A DNA stretch of 64,000 nt from Ardenticatenaceae bacterium (GCA_020634435.1 JACKBS010000008.1:1-64000), one strand, 5' to 3'. Positions 44,283 through 54,601 are shown, counted from the stretch's first letter. The notes: generated from the letters alone by a model not told the origin. Numbers and translations are program-made.

Positions 44283-45218
44283 ATGTCACTATCCTATGTT
44301 GCAGATTTACATAATCATACAACCGCCTCCGACGGCGAATACAGCCCTACCGAGCTGGTCCAGGCAGGCCACGCCCTGGGTTTGCAGGCCATTGGCGTTA
44401 CCGACCACGACACGCTCAATGGGTTGGACGAAGCGCTGGCTGCGGGCGAACAGCTGGGCATTCGCGTAGTGCCGGGGGTAGAGGTGTCGCTGCGGTTTAG
44501 ACGGCCGTATTTCACCGGTACGCTTCATTATTTGCTCTACATCCCCTACGACCTGCTGCAAGACAATGATTTCCGCCAGATGGCTACCGAGATTTTTAGC
44601 CACGGGCGCGGCGGTGGCCTGGTGCGCGCTCGCGTCGAGGCCATCAATGCCGAATTTGGTCCCGACGGCAACCAACCGCTACTTAAGCGCGACTTAACCG
44701 CTGAAGAAATTGAAGCCCTGGCGACAAACGTTTCGCGTCGTCACTTTGCCGTGGCGCTCAAGGAAAATCATGGGCTGGATAAAGAGCAGGTGAACAGGCT
44801 GATCGGTAATGACAGCGTGGCTTACGTGCCGTCAGGCATTGATCCCAAGCAGTTAACGCCGCTGCTCAAAAAGTATCCCCAGCTGGTGCGCATTTTTGCC
44901 CATCCGGCGGCGGGCTCCTTCCCAGGGCAAAGCCTTTACAACGAGGTGCTGCCACCCATTGAAACAGTGGAAATTCTCATGCCGGAATTTTTAGATGAGG
45001 ATTTGCTGGGCTTGGATGGCCTGGAAGTGGAATATCCGGGCCATGCGCCAGAGCACCGTAAGCTCATGGCTGAGTGGGCGCAAAAGTACAACCTCATCAC
45101 GGGTGGCGGCTCCGACTGTCACGACCGCGTGGATCGGCCGTTGGGCGTAGCGGGCGTGTCGCAAGTGGAGTTGGACACCTTGCTGGCAAGACTGCTTCAG
45201 CCGGAGGCCAGCAGCTAG
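44283..45218 (+). CDS. PHP-domain phosphoesterase
   Basis: The protein has 311 aa. The PHP metal motifs are visible: DLHNHTTASDG (8-18), GVTDHDTLNG (about 39-48), PGVEVSL, a histidine in IFAHPAAGSF, and GGGSDCHDR near the end. The family hydrolyses phosphoesters such as 3',5'-nucleotides or histidinol phosphate. AGGAG lies before the ATG at 44283; the upstream extension lacks a ribosome site. It is followed by a strong terminator. Confidence 0.9.
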   Translation: MSLSYVADLHNHTTASDGEYSPTELVQAGHALGLQAIGVTDHDTLNGLDEALAAGEQLGIRVVPGVEVSLRFRRPYFTGTLHYLLYIPYDLLQDNDFRQMATEIFSHGRGGGLVRARVEAINAEFGPDGNQPLLKRDLTAEEIEALATNVSRRHFAVALKENHGLDKEQVNRLIGNDSVAYVPSGIDPKQLTPLLKKYPQLVRIFAHPAAGSFPGQSLYNEVLPPIETVEILMPEFLDEDLLGLDGLEVEYPGHAPEHRKLMAEWAQKYNLITGGGSDCHDRVDRPLGVAGVSQVELDTLLARLLQPEASS

Positions 45219-45242
45219 CCTTCCTAGGGCACACACAATCTC

Positions 45243-45278
45243 AAAGACCCATCTAGTTCGCTGGATGGGTCTTTTTTT
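45243..45278 (+). terminator. intrinsic terminator after the PHP gene
   Basis: AAAGACCCATC is paired with GGATGGGTCTTT and followed by T7 in total; typical Rho-independent form. Confidence 0.92.
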
Positions 45279-45473
45279 ACGCAAAATTTATGGCGGTTGG
45301 TACCAAATAGCTATGACCAACATGTGATATACGGTCCTGTTACCCCCTCCTAAAATTAATGCATGGGACAAGCGCCGTAAAGCGTTCCTGCATCATTCAA
45401 CTGTCAACTGTGTCACACGGCCGTTCCCTTTCATTAAATTTACTAAATGATTCATTATTTTAGGAAGGATTCC

Positions 45474-48400
45474 ATGTTTCAATTGAAGCGAGAACCTCAA
45501 ACTGTGGACAGCCAAACGGCCGTTTCTAAACGGTTGCCCCGTTTTTCCCGGTTTGCGCTCATGATGATCGTGCTGAGTGCTATCGTGTTGCTGCCGTCTT
45601 TGGCTTTGGCCGCTAGCAGCACCCAGACTAACAGCACCACTGGCGCTGCCGATGGCAACTTTATCGAACGCGAGGTAAATTTCACCGCCAGCGATTTTTC
45701 CAGCGGCGCTTCCATTTCCTCGGTGACAGCATCAGTGCAGTTTGCCAAGATTGATGCTCCAGATGCGGGCAGCTGTTTTTCGCTGGGGCATCAGGGTGGC
45801 TGGCCTTATAACCGGGAACTTTACATGTACCTCACCAGCCCCCAAGGGACCACGGTGGTTCTGATCGAAGATGCCTGGAACGATGGTGGTTCTGGCACCA
45901 CCACACCTTACTACACCTACACCAGCAACGAAGTTTATGGTGGTACGGTGACCGTTGGGTTTGATGATGGCGCAGCCACTCAGATTGGCGGTCCAGCGCC
46001 AACCAGCGGGACCTTCCGCCCTGAACAGGCGCTAGATGCGTTTAGAGGCGAGGAGCCACTGGGCACCTGGACGTTGACGGTGGGTGACGCCGTAGGCAAA
46101 GCCCCGGTCTGTTTTTATGAATTCTCCCTCACAATTAACGCGGAGCAGCCGCCTTCAGTGGAAAACCAGACCTTTTCTGTGGATGAGGATAGTCCCAACG
46201 ATACCGTCGTTGGCACGATTGCGGCCACCGATGCTGACCCCAACGATAAGCTAACCTTCACGGTAACAGGTGGGACCGGAGCGGCCGTTTTTGCTGTCGA
46301 TCAGTTCACGGGCGAGATTACCGTCGCTGATGATACGCAGATTACCACTACGACACCCGGCACCTTTAGCCTAAATGTCACCGTCACCGACAGCGCGGCT
46401 TTAACTGATACGGCCGTTATCACCATTAACGTGACGGGCCAAAACGATGCACCCGTGATTGGCCAGAGCGACCCCGCCAGCGTGACGATGGATGAAGATA
46501 GCAGCCCAACGCCGTTTAGCCTCCAGCTAACCGCCACGGACGAAGAAAATGATACGCTCACCTGGAGCATTGACACCCCGGCCAGCCACGGCACGGCCAG
46601 CGCCAGCGGCACGGGCAGTCCCAAAAGCATCGGCTACACGCCTGACGCGGACTACTACGGCAGCGATAGCTTTGTGGTGCAGGTCAGCGATGGCAACGGT
46701 GGCACGGATACCATCACGGTAAACGTCACCATCAATTCGCAAAACGATAATCCAGATGCAGTTGATGATTCATTTGACGTGAATGAAGACAGCAGCAACA
46801 ACAGCCTGGATGTGCTGGACAATGATACCGATGCCCCAGATAGCGGCGAAACGTTGACGATTACGGCCGTTGGTGCCACCAACAACGGTGGAACGGCCAC
46901 TAACAACACAACCGACATCACCTACACGCCGGCAACCAATTTTAGCGGCACGGAAACCTTTACCTACACCATTAGCGACGGTAACGGCGGCACAGATACC
47001 GCTACCGTTACGGTCACGGTTAACGGCGTCAATGACCCGCCGATGATCACGGAAGGTGACTCCACCAGCGTGGACATGGACGAAGACAGTACCCCTACCG
47101 CCTTCAGCCTGACGCTCAATGCCACCGACCCGGAAAATGACACGATTACCTGGAGCATTCTGACCCCGGCCAGCCACGGCACGGCCAGCGCCAGCGGCAC
47201 GGGCACGTCCAAGAGTATTGGCTACACACCTACTTCTAACTACAACGGCAGCGACAGCTTTGTGGTGCAGGTAAGCGATGGCAATGGCGGCACGGACAGC
47301 ATCACGGTGAACGTCACCATTGCCGCTCAAGAAGATGCGCCTAATGCGGTAGATGATGGCTATACGGTGGATGAAAACTCCAGCGGCAATACTTTGCTGG
47401 TGCTAAACAATGACAGTGACCCAGATGCCGGGGCGACTTTCTCAATTACGGCCGTTGACAACCCCACCACGCAAGCGGGAAGTACTGTAAACAACACAAA
47501 CTCAATTTCTTATACGCCTCTGCCGGGCTTTGTGGGGACCGATACGTTTACTTATACCATTCAGGACAATACCTCACGGACCGATACGGCCGTTGTAACC
47601 ATCACCGTGCGCAACGTGAATGAACCACCCGAGATTTCGCAAGGGGCTACGTTCAACGCGGGTACCATGGACGAAGATAGCAGCCCCACCGCTTTTACGC
47701 CCTTCTTGCTAGATGCAACTGATGGCGACGGCGATAACCTTAGCTGGAGCATCCAGACGCAAGGGTTGATTGGAACGGCCGTACTCACTGGCACCAATCC
47801 GGCCAACACGATGGGCTTTAACTACACGCCAAACCTCAACATGAATGGTTCAGACTCATTTGTGGTGCGCGTCAGCGATGGCAATGGCGGCACGGACGAT
47901 ATTACCGTCAGCGTTACCATCAACGAGGTGAACGACAACCCCGATGCCGTAGACGATACCCCCAGCGTGAACGAGGGGAGCAGCAACAACACCCTCACCC
48001 CGTTGGCCAACGATACATTCTACCCGGACACGGGTGAAACGCTTTCTATTTCATCTGTGGGCGCGACTGACAATGGCGGTACGGTGGTGAATAACGGCAC
48101 TACCCTCACCTATACACCCGCCCCGACGTTTGTGGGTACGGAAACATTTACCTACACCATCAGCGACGGCCGTTCCGGCACCGATACAGCAACCATCTAT
48201 GTAAGCGTGGACAACATCAACTTCCCGCCAATCATCAGCGAAGGCGCTTCTACCAACGTGACGATGGATGAGGATGGCAGCCCGACGGCCTTTAGCCTGA
48301 CGCTGCACGCCACCGATGCAGACGCTGACACTTTAACCTGGAGCTTGCAAAGCCAGGGCAACCATGGTGTCGCGATTGTCACTGGGACGGGAACCAGTAA

Positions 48401-49346
48401 AGCCGTAAGCTACACGCCCGATGCCGATTACTTTGGCAGCGACAGCTTCATTGTGCGGGTGAATGACGGTCATGGCGGGTTGGATTCGATTACGGTGAAT
48501 GTAACCATCAATCCAATTAACGATGCCCCCAATGCGGTGAACGATTCCACAGCCACGTCGCCAGAAACGGCCGTTACCATCAATGTGCTAGACAACGACA
48601 CCGATCCGGAAAACGATACGCTGACGGTTACGGCAGTTACGCAGGGCAGCAAAGGTTCGGTGACGCACAACGGCACGACCGTGACCTATACGCCCAATGC
48701 CAACCAGACGGGCAACGATACCTTTACCTACACCATTAGCGACGGCCACGGCGGCAGCGACACAGCGACAGTCACAGTGCAGCTGGGCATGTACAAGGTG
48801 TTCCTGCCGATGGTGCTGAACAACTTTGTCAGCGCCCCAGACCTGGTAGTAACCAATGTTACGGCCAGCAGCACATTGGTGGAAGTGACAATTGAAAACC
48901 AGGGCACAATGGCCACCAGCAGCGGCTTCTGGGTCGATTTCTATGTCGATCCCAGCCCAGTGCCGACGCATGAAAACCAGGTCTGGTCCGATGTCTCTGA
49001 CGAAGGGATTGTGTGGGGCGTCAACGTCCCCATTGCGGCTGGTGATTCGCTGACGCTAAGCTACAGCACTGCCAACGGCGCTCCCAACCTGTTCTATTCA
49101 GCAGAAAACAGTAGCTTTGCGGGCTTGCTGCCCATTGGCACGCCCGTTTATGCCCAGGTCGATTCGGCCCACCTGAACACAACATACGGTGGGGTGCTGG
49201 AAATTCATGAGATTTTGGGCACTACCTATAACAATGTAAGTGCGGCTTATACGGCCGTTGCGCCTACCGTCCCTGTGTCTCAATCATCTTTGAGCCAACT
49301 GGGGGAGGAGCAGCTGGCGTTGCCGCTGCGCCCGGACGCAAATTAA
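45474..49346 (+). CDS. Secreted cadherin-like repeat protein with P-domain
   Basis: The protein has 1290 aa. After the signal peptide (FALMMIVLSAIVLLPSLALA) comes a proprotein-convertase P-like domain (about 30-220: REVNFTASDFSSGA ... EPLGTWTLTVGD). About seven cadherin/Big-type Ig repeats follow, with DEDSxPTxFSLxLxATDxxxDTLTWSI and SDGNGGTDTITVNVTI motifs. The linker YKVFLPMVLNNF and a CARDB-like domain (about 1120-1250) come last. Ca2+-binding DxD motifs are frequent. It is likely an adhesin or surface-layer component. The ATG at 45474 has AGGAAGG 5 nt upstream. Some repeats are near-identical at the DNA level (about 46560-46740 and 47150-47330). Confidence 0.88.
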   Translation: MFQLKREPQTVDSQTAVSKRLPRFSRFALMMIVLSAIVLLPSLALAASSTQTNSTTGAADGNFIEREVNFTASDFSSGASISSVTASVQFAKIDAPDAGSCFSLGHQGGWPYNRELYMYLTSPQGTTVVLIEDAWNDGGSGTTTPYYTYTSNEVYGGTVTVGFDDGAATQIGGPAPTSGTFRPEQALDAFRGEEPLGTWTLTVGDAVGKAPVCFYEFSLTINAEQPPSVENQTFSVDEDSPNDTVVGTIAATDADPNDKLTFTVTGGTGAAVFAVDQFTGEITVADDTQITTTTPGTFSLNVTVTDSAALTDTAVITINVTGQNDAPVIGQSDPASVTMDEDSSPTPFSLQLTATDEENDTLTWSIDTPASHGTASASGTGSPKSIGYTPDADYYGSDSFVVQVSDGNGGTDTITVNVTINSQNDNPDAVDDSFDVNEDSSNNSLDVLDNDTDAPDSGETLTITAVGATNNGGTATNNTTDITYTPATNFSGTETFTYTISDGNGGTDTATVTVTVNGVNDPPMITEGDSTSVDMDEDSTPTAFSLTLNATDPENDTITWSILTPASHGTASASGTGTSKSIGYTPTSNYNGSDSFVVQVSDGNGGTDSITVNVTIAAQEDAPNAVDDGYTVDENSSGNTLLVLNNDSDPDAGATFSITAVDNPTTQAGSTVNNTNSISYTPLPGFVGTDTFTYTIQDNTSRTDTAVVTITVRNVNEPPEISQGATFNAGTMDEDSSPTAFTPFLLDATDGDGDNLSWSIQTQGLIGTAVLTGTNPANTMGFNYTPNLNMNGSDSFVVRVSDGNGGTDDITVSVTINEVNDNPDAVDDTPSVNEGSSNNTLTPLANDTFYPDTGETLSISSVGATDNGGTVVNNGTTLTYTPAPTFVGTETFTYTISDGRSGTDTATIYVSVDNINFPPIISEGASTNVTMDEDGSPTAFSLTLHATDADADTLTWSLQSQGNHGVAIVTGTGTSKAVSYTPDADYFGSDSFIVRVNDGHGGLDSITVNVTINPINDAPNAVNDSTATSPETAVTINVLDNDTDPENDTLTVTAVTQGSKGSVTHNGTTVTYTPNANQTGNDTFTYTISDGHGGSDTATVTVQLGMYKVFLPMVLNNFVSAPDLVVTNVTASSTLVEVTIENQGTMATSSGFWVDFYVDPSPVPTHENQVWSDVSDEGIVWGVNVPIAAGDSLTLSYSTANGAPNLFYSAENSSFAGLLPIGTPVYAQVDSAHLNTTYGGVLEIHEILGTTYNNVSAAYTAVAPTVPVSQSSLSQLGEEQLALPLRPDAN

Positions 49347-49391
49347 TAATTTTGGAATAGTGAAGTCAATCATCCTAACGATGAGGGAGCT

Positions 49392-49919
49392 ATGAACATG
49401 AAACGTACAAACTTTGTAAACGGCCGTATCGGCATCACCTACTTGATTGCGCTGTTTAGCTTTGTGGCAATGGGGCTGCTGTTGGTCGCTGCTCGCGACA
49501 CATCCGCCGATGGATATGACCTTCCCCCGCGGGAGACCCCGGCTACGCAGCCCGAAGTGCAAGTGCAGCCCAATGGCGAAGGTGCACGCGTGCATCTGCA
49601 TGCGCACTTTAGTCAGGAGTGGCCCTGGGAAACCATGCATTGGCAAAACGACCTGTGGCTGAAAGTCCAGTGGCTGGATGCCGAAGGTGAATGGCAAGAT
49701 GTAGATGGCTGGGAAGGCACGCTGGACGGCATCCAACAGATGGACGATTGGATGGGTATGAAGGAAATCTGGCTGGCCGATATGTACCTGGGCACTGGGC
49801 CATACCGCTGGGAAGTCTTAACCAAGGCAGACGGCCGTTTGTTGGCCACCAGCGATGAGTTCTACCTGCCTAGCAAAGGCGGCGATCTCATGGCTGTGGA
49901 GATGATGCTAGAGCCGTAA
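49392..49919 (+). CDS. Exported protein of unknown function
   Basis: The protein has 175 aa. It has an N-terminal signal anchor (GITYLIALFSFVAMGLLLVA), then a tryptophan-rich beta domain (DLWLKVQWLDAEGEWQDVDG). It follows the cadherin-like gene by 45 bp with GAGGGAG before the ATG, so the two may be co-expressed. No family is recognised. Confidence 0.7.
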   Translation: MNMKRTNFVNGRIGITYLIALFSFVAMGLLLVAARDTSADGYDLPPRETPATQPEVQVQPNGEGARVHLHAHFSQEWPWETMHWQNDLWLKVQWLDAEGEWQDVDGWEGTLDGIQQMDDWMGMKEIWLADMYLGTGPYRWEVLTKADGRLLATSDEFYLPSKGGDLMAVEMMLEP

Positions 49920-49947
49920 CCCAAAACGAAGATCGTTAGAATTTTTT

Positions 49948-49981
49948 AACCGGACGCCGCAAACGCGGCGTCCGGTTTTTT
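49948..49981 (+). terminator. intrinsic terminator
   Basis: AACCGGACGCCGC is paired with GCGGCGTCCGGTT around AAAC and followed by T; it ends the exoprotein transcript. Confidence 0.9.
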
Positions 49982-50049
49982 GTTGCAGGGGTCAGATGAT
50001 GCGGTTGTGCTAAAATGGAAACAGATTCGACAGTGAGCAAAGGCAGTCT

Positions 50050-50937
50050 ATGATTTATTGGAATTGGGGCATTGGTTTGGCAATGGGTACGGCCGTATTC
50101 CTGTACCTGCGCGGTTGGCGACAGCCGCCAGTTACCGATGCTGCCAGCTTGCCACCTCGTCCCTGGCGCATGGTTACATTTTGGGTGGCCGGGCTCGTGC
50201 TGGGACTGGCCCTCTTTTCACCGCTGCACGATTGGGCTGTGCGCTATTTTTCGATGCATGTGCTTCAGCGGCTGTTGTCAGTGGCCGTAGTGCCGTGCCT
50301 TTTCTTTAGCGGGAATCCGTTGCCAATTTTGTACGCAGGGCTGCCTACGCGGCTGCAAGAGTCTCTGGCCCAGTTGCCGCAGCGCCAGCCACGCTTCTAC
50401 CGTTTCCTGAAACGTCTAACGAGCCCATTGGTCGTCTGGTTTTTGTTTGTGGCTACTTTTTGGCTGTGGCACGATGCCCAAATTGACCGCTTGCTGCTGC
50501 AAGGTGGGTGGGTGCACCGCTTGGAGAATGTGACGCTGCTGGGAACGGCCGTTGGCTACTGGTGGCACATTACCAACGCCTCGCCACGGCTGCATTCGCC
50601 AATGCCGCCGCTGTGGCGCGTGGGGTATGCCGCTTTGGGAGCGACTCCGGTGAAGGTGGTTGGATTGGTGCTGCTGTTTTCATCAACGGCCGTTTACCAT
50701 TACCCGGCCGAAATTTCTTTTTACAATTTGCAAATCACGGACCAAAGCCTGGGTGCAGCCATTGAGTGGGCTGTTGGCGGCATTGTGTTTACATGGACGG
50801 CCGTTTTGCTGATGCGCAGCTGGCTAAAACAAGAAGATGAAAAGCCCGTTTTGCCCGAGTCCGCCTGGTCTACGGAAGCGATGATGTTGGCCCCTGGATT
50901 TAGCAAAACTTCGACCTATTCAACCCGGCAAAAGTAG
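50050..50937 (+). CDS. CtaG-like cytochrome c oxidase assembly membrane protein
   Basis: The protein has 295 aa and about seven membrane helices. It contains SPLHDWAVRYFSMHVLQRLL and FWLWHDAQ, with paired histidines typical of the CtaG (caa3_CtaG) family, which helps copper insertion in heme-copper oxidases. The C-terminal tail (about 265-295) is cytoplasmic and polar. No oxidase genes are within the window. Four ACGGCCGT copies are in the gene. Confidence 0.85.
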   Translation: MIYWNWGIGLAMGTAVFLYLRGWRQPPVTDAASLPPRPWRMVTFWVAGLVLGLALFSPLHDWAVRYFSMHVLQRLLSVAVVPCLFFSGNPLPILYAGLPTRLQESLAQLPQRQPRFYRFLKRLTSPLVVWFLFVATFWLWHDAQIDRLLLQGGWVHRLENVTLLGTAVGYWWHITNASPRLHSPMPPLWRVGYAALGATPVKVVGLVLLFSSTAVYHYPAEISFYNLQITDQSLGAAIEWAVGGIVFTWTAVLLMRSWLKQEDEKPVLPESAWSTEAMMLAPGFSKTSTYSTRQK

Positions 50938-51077
50938 CTTGTCAAAATCTGGTAAATCGTCTAATGTATCAGGTGCCAATGAGCGCTACGGCCATCAGCA
51001 CAGCAGGGATTTTTGAGTGGGAACGGCCGTATCATCCCAGGCAAAATCATGTTTCACCATTGTAGAAGAGGGTAAAA

Positions 51078-51581
51078 ATGTCCAAATATGAAGAGCTGAT
51101 GCAGAGTTACAGTTCCGCCCGCAAATCGTTTCGCGATTATGAAGAAATCTGCCGTAACTTTGCGCGGGATTTGATATTTGGCATGGTGGAATATTTTGAA
51201 TGGCCCCAAGAGCGAGAAATTACCTATATTCCGCTGGGTGAAGAGCTGGACCCCAACAACAAGTTTTATGCGCTGGCTGGCGCTATGCGCATGGATGCCG
51301 AATCCTTTTGGCACTTTGGGGTGGAGCTTAACCTGATGGAGCCTTCCGGCGCTTATCCGCTGTCCCTGGTGCTCAGCTTTTTCATTAAAAAAGTAGGGCC
51401 AAACTTTATTGTCAAGCTTGGTCCAAACGGACGAGAAATAAAAATTCCCGAAGACAAACAAGGGGAATTGGAACCATTTTACGAAGCAGTTTTCCGCCAG
51501 ATTAGAGAGTTTCTGGCAAAACGCTATATTCAGGCCATCACGAAGCAGGAAAAAGAGTACGGATTCATCACTATTTTGTAG
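51078..51581 (+). CDS. Conserved-looking soluble protein, unknown function
   Basis: The protein has 167 aa, no signal and no membrane helix. It has an alternating helix/strand pattern (ARKSFRDYEEICRNFARDLI; GAYPLSLVLSFFIKKVGPNF; IREFLAKRYIQAITKQEKEY). I recognise no family. It starts 12 bp after GAGGG. It could be a chaperone-like or stress protein, but nothing here decides. Confidence 0.65.
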   Translation: MSKYEELMQSYSSARKSFRDYEEICRNFARDLIFGMVEYFEWPQEREITYIPLGEELDPNNKFYALAGAMRMDAESFWHFGVELNLMEPSGAYPLSLVLSFFIKKVGPNFIVKLGPNGREIKIPEDKQGELEPFYEAVFRQIREFLAKRYIQAITKQEKEYGFITIL

Positions 51582-51727
51582 GAGCGTTTGCGTTTCTCTG
51601 CCAACTAAACGGCCGTTTGCTCAGTAATTAATCGCCGGGGCATACAGCCAGATCAACCATCCTGACTTGGCAACTGCCTTGAGCAACCACAGATTGGCCA
51701 TTGATTTAATAGTAAACTTAAGCAAAC

Positions 51728-52591
51728 ATGGCTACTTTACTAACAAGCTTGCAAAACACGCGCATCAAAAACATCCTCAAGCTAAACAATCGGCGTCAGC
51801 GCGACGCCCAGAGAAAGACAGTTGTGGAAGGCGTACGTGAGGCAGCGCGTGCCTTGCGGTGTGGACTAGCCCCTGAAGAAGCATATATTTGCCCGGAACT
51901 GATTCATACTGCGGAAGCAACGGCCGTTTGGCAGCAGCTTCAATCATTGGAGACAGAAGGAAAACTTACCCTCTTTACCGTTACGCCAGAGCTGTTTGCT
52001 AAAGCTGCTTACCGGGGCGAAAGCGGCGGCATTCTCCTGGTAATACCGTACCTTAACCAGACGCTGTCAGAGTTGTCTTTCAAGTCGGCACCTTTGCTGC
52101 TCATTGTTGATGGTGGCGAGAAGCCCGGCAACCTGGGCGCGATTTTGCGCACGGCCGATGCGGCTGGCGTAGATGCGGTGATCGTGACGGGTGAGACGAA
52201 CGGCGGCACTGACATTCACAATCCAAACGTGGTGCGGGCCAGCCTGGGTGCGCTATTTTCGCTCCCGGTGGTCGAGGCCGAGGCGGGTGAACTCTTAACC
52301 TGGCTGCGCCAACAACAGATTCGGATTGCGGTACTGACACCAGAGGGTGAACGGCCGTACACCGAGACTGATTTGCAAGGGCCAGTGGCGCTGGTTATGG
52401 GCAGCGAGGCGTTTGGTGTAGACCAAAGATGGCTAGACGAGGCGGATATTCGATTACGGATTCCGATGGTGGGAATTGTAGACAGCTTGAACCTTTCGGT
52501 GGCAACGGCCGTGGTTGTTTTTGAAGCAGTACGTCAGCGGCAAGAGGGTAACAGGAACGGCCGTACTAACTTTGCCACTTTGAAAACCTGA
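51728..52591 (+). CDS. TrmH/SpoU-family RNA 2'-O-methyltransferase
   Basis: The protein has 287 aa. The N-terminal substrate-binding domain (ITSLQNxRIKNILKLNNRRQ-like) is followed by the SPOUT knot: EKPGNLGAILRTADAAG (motif 1), VALVMGSEAFGVDQ (motif 2) and RIPMVGIVDSLNLSVATAVV (motif 3). It transfers a methyl group to a ribose of rRNA or tRNA; which nucleoside is not clear. A metallophosphoesterase gene follows after 9 bp. Confidence 0.92.
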   Translation: MATLLTSLQNTRIKNILKLNNRRQRDAQRKTVVEGVREAARALRCGLAPEEAYICPELIHTAEATAVWQQLQSLETEGKLTLFTVTPELFAKAAYRGESGGILLVIPYLNQTLSELSFKSAPLLLIVDGGEKPGNLGAILRTADAAGVDAVIVTGETNGGTDIHNPNVVRASLGALFSLPVVEAEAGELLTWLRQQQIRIAVLTPEGERPYTETDLQGPVALVMGSEAFGVDQRWLDEADIRLRIPMVGIVDSLNLSVATAVVVFEAVRQRQEGNRNGRTNFATLKT

Positions 52592-52600
52592 GTAAAACTC

Positions 52601-53362
52601 ATGCGGATCGCTTTAATTTCGGACATACATGGGAATTTCGTTTCCCTCCAGGCAGTCATCGCCGACATTGAACGGCAAAACGTCAATGAAATCATCTTTC
52701 TGGGCGATGCAGCTACCCTGGGTCCACAGCCCCACGAAGTCCTCCAACTGTTAAGACAGCTCGGCTGTCCCTGTATCATCGGCAACCACGAAACGTATCT
52801 CTTTAAGCCATCGCTTGGCCAGGCGTACATGGGTGGCACCCAATGGTTTAGCGATATTCTCACCTGGTGCCGTGCTCGGCTAACACCCAAAGATTACCAA
52901 TTCATGCGTACCTTCCAGCCAATGCTCAAAATCAAGCTGGAAAGTGATAACACCCTCATCTGCTTTCACGGTTCCCCGCGTCGCCACACCGACAACATCT
53001 TTGCTACCACGCCCAATGAAGAAGTGAACGAAATGCTGGCGGGTCGGCGCGCCACGGTCATGGCGGGCGGCCATACCCATGTCCAAATGCTGCGCCAGCA
53101 CATGGGCGTGCTGATCGTGAATGCGGGCAGTGTGGGCTTGCCCTTTGAGCAAATGCCCTTCACGGAGCGCGGTCCCCGCGTGATGCCCTGGGCTGAGTAC
53201 AGTATCATCACCTCCGATAACGGGGCAATTAGCGTCGATTTGCGCCGCATTCCGGTAGACATGAAAGCCATCAAGCAAGCTGGTATCGACGCCCGGATGC
53301 CAGAAACAAGCGACTGGCTGCGCAACTGGATTTCTATTACCGAAATGTTGAGCAAAATCTAA
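52601..53362 (+). CDS. Metallophosphoesterase (YfcE/MJ0936-like)
   Basis: The protein has 253 aa. ALISDIHGNFVSLQAV (Asp, His), IFLGDAATLGP, IIGNHETYL, then AGGHTHVQ and NAGSVGLPFEQ are the five metal/phosphate motifs in order. It probably hydrolyses a phosphodiester in the cytoplasm. It is nine bases after the methyltransferase gene and shares its operon. Confidence 0.9.
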   Translation: MRIALISDIHGNFVSLQAVIADIERQNVNEIIFLGDAATLGPQPHEVLQLLRQLGCPCIIGNHETYLFKPSLGQAYMGGTQWFSDILTWCRARLTPKDYQFMRTFQPMLKIKLESDNTLICFHGSPRRHTDNIFATTPNEEVNEMLAGRRATVMAGGHTHVQMLRQHMGVLIVNAGSVGLPFEQMPFTERGPRVMPWAEYSIITSDNGAISVDLRRIPVDMKAIKQAGIDARMPETSDWLRNWISITEMLSKI

Positions 53363-53542
53363 AAACGGCCGTTTTCATAAACTCAACTACCTTCACAATT
53401 CCCAATTTCGTTACCAATATAGGCTTTTCCTGCTTGTGAAAGAGGTAAAATCATTTGCGAGTTTTGCTTCCTTGACGATAATTGCAGGACTCGTCTTGTT
53501 AATAACTATTTTCAATTAACCGCTACTCTCAAGGAGAATTTC

Positions 53543-54526
53543 ATGTCAAGAAAAAATGTTAAAGTAGCCGTAACTGGAGCGGCTGGCCAGATAGGGTATT
53601 CCTTACTCTTCCGTTTGGCCTCAGGCGAGGTTTTTGGCCCCGATACTAAAATCTCGCTGCATTTGTTGGAAATCACGCCAGCGTTGCCATCTTTGGAAGG
53701 CGTGGTTATGGAACTGGATGACTGTGCGTATCCCCTGCTAGAAAATGTTGTCATTACAGACAGTCCAGAGGTCGCTTTTGATGGCGTGAACTGGGCGATG
53801 CTGGTTGGTTCCAAGCCGCGTGGTGCGGGTATGGAACGTGGTGATCTCATTCGCGAAAATGGGCCAATCTTTGTGGGCCAGGGTCGCGCCCTCAACAAAG
53901 CCGCAGACGATGTGCGGGCTATCGTTGTGGGTAATCCGGCCAATACCAATGCCCTTATCGCTCTGAACAATTCCGATGTGCCCGGCAACCGTTTCAGCGC
54001 TATGACTCGGCTGGATCAAAATCGAGCTTATGCCCAGTTGGCCAAAAAAGCAGGCGTTCCGGTAACGGCCGTTAGCAACGTCACCATTTGGGGCAATCAC
54101 AGCGCCACGCAATATCCTGATGCCGAAAACGCCAAAATCAATGGCAAGCCAGCTATGGAAGTTATCACCGACCACGACTGGTTGCGTGGCGAGTTTATCG
54201 CTACGGTGCAAAAACGTGGCGCGGCCATCATTGCTGCCCGTGGTAAATCTTCTGCGGCTTCGGCGGCCAATGCAGCGCTGGATCACGTGATGAGCTTTGA
54301 AGCCAAAACGCCAGCTGGCCATTGGTTCTCGGCAGCGGTACCGTCTGACGGCAGCTATGGCATTGAAGAAGGGCTGATGTTCTCCTTCCCCGTTGCCAGC
54401 GACGGTAACGGCGGCTATGAGATCGTTCAGGGATTGACCTGGAGCGACTTCGCTCGCGAAAAAGTTGCCAAGACTGAACAAGAACTGAAGGAAGAAAAAG
54501 CGGTTGTGGCCGATTTAATGCGCTAA
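53543..54526 (+). CDS. mdh: Malate dehydrogenase (NAD-dependent)
   Basis: The protein has 327 aa. It interconverts malate and oxaloacetate in the TCA cycle. VAVTGAAGQIGYSLLFRLAS is the NAD-binding motif of type 2 MDH; MTRLDQNRAYAQLAKKAGVP and VSNVTIWGNHSATQYPD hold the catalytic Asp/His pair and substrate arginines (KPRGAGMERGDL). AAGGAG precedes the ATG. It is flanked by a terminator and has a single ACGGCCGT. Confidence 0.96.
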   Translation: MSRKNVKVAVTGAAGQIGYSLLFRLASGEVFGPDTKISLHLLEITPALPSLEGVVMELDDCAYPLLENVVITDSPEVAFDGVNWAMLVGSKPRGAGMERGDLIRENGPIFVGQGRALNKAADDVRAIVVGNPANTNALIALNNSDVPGNRFSAMTRLDQNRAYAQLAKKAGVPVTAVSNVTIWGNHSATQYPDAENAKINGKPAMEVITDHDWLRGEFIATVQKRGAAIIAARGKSSAASAANAALDHVMSFEAKTPAGHWFSAAVPSDGSYGIEEGLMFSFPVASDGNGGYEIVQGLTWSDFAREKVAKTEQELKEEKAVVADLMR

Positions 54527-54550
54527 ATCTGGCCGCCTCTTTTTGATTAT

Positions 54551-54591
54551 CAACATCCGATGTGCTTCTGGTGCATCGGATGTTGTTTTTT
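54551..54591 (+). terminator. intrinsic terminator after mdh
   Basis: CAACATCCGATG is paired with CATCGGATGTTG and followed by T6. Confidence 0.9.
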
Positions 54592-54601
54592 GGAGCAGCA
54601 T

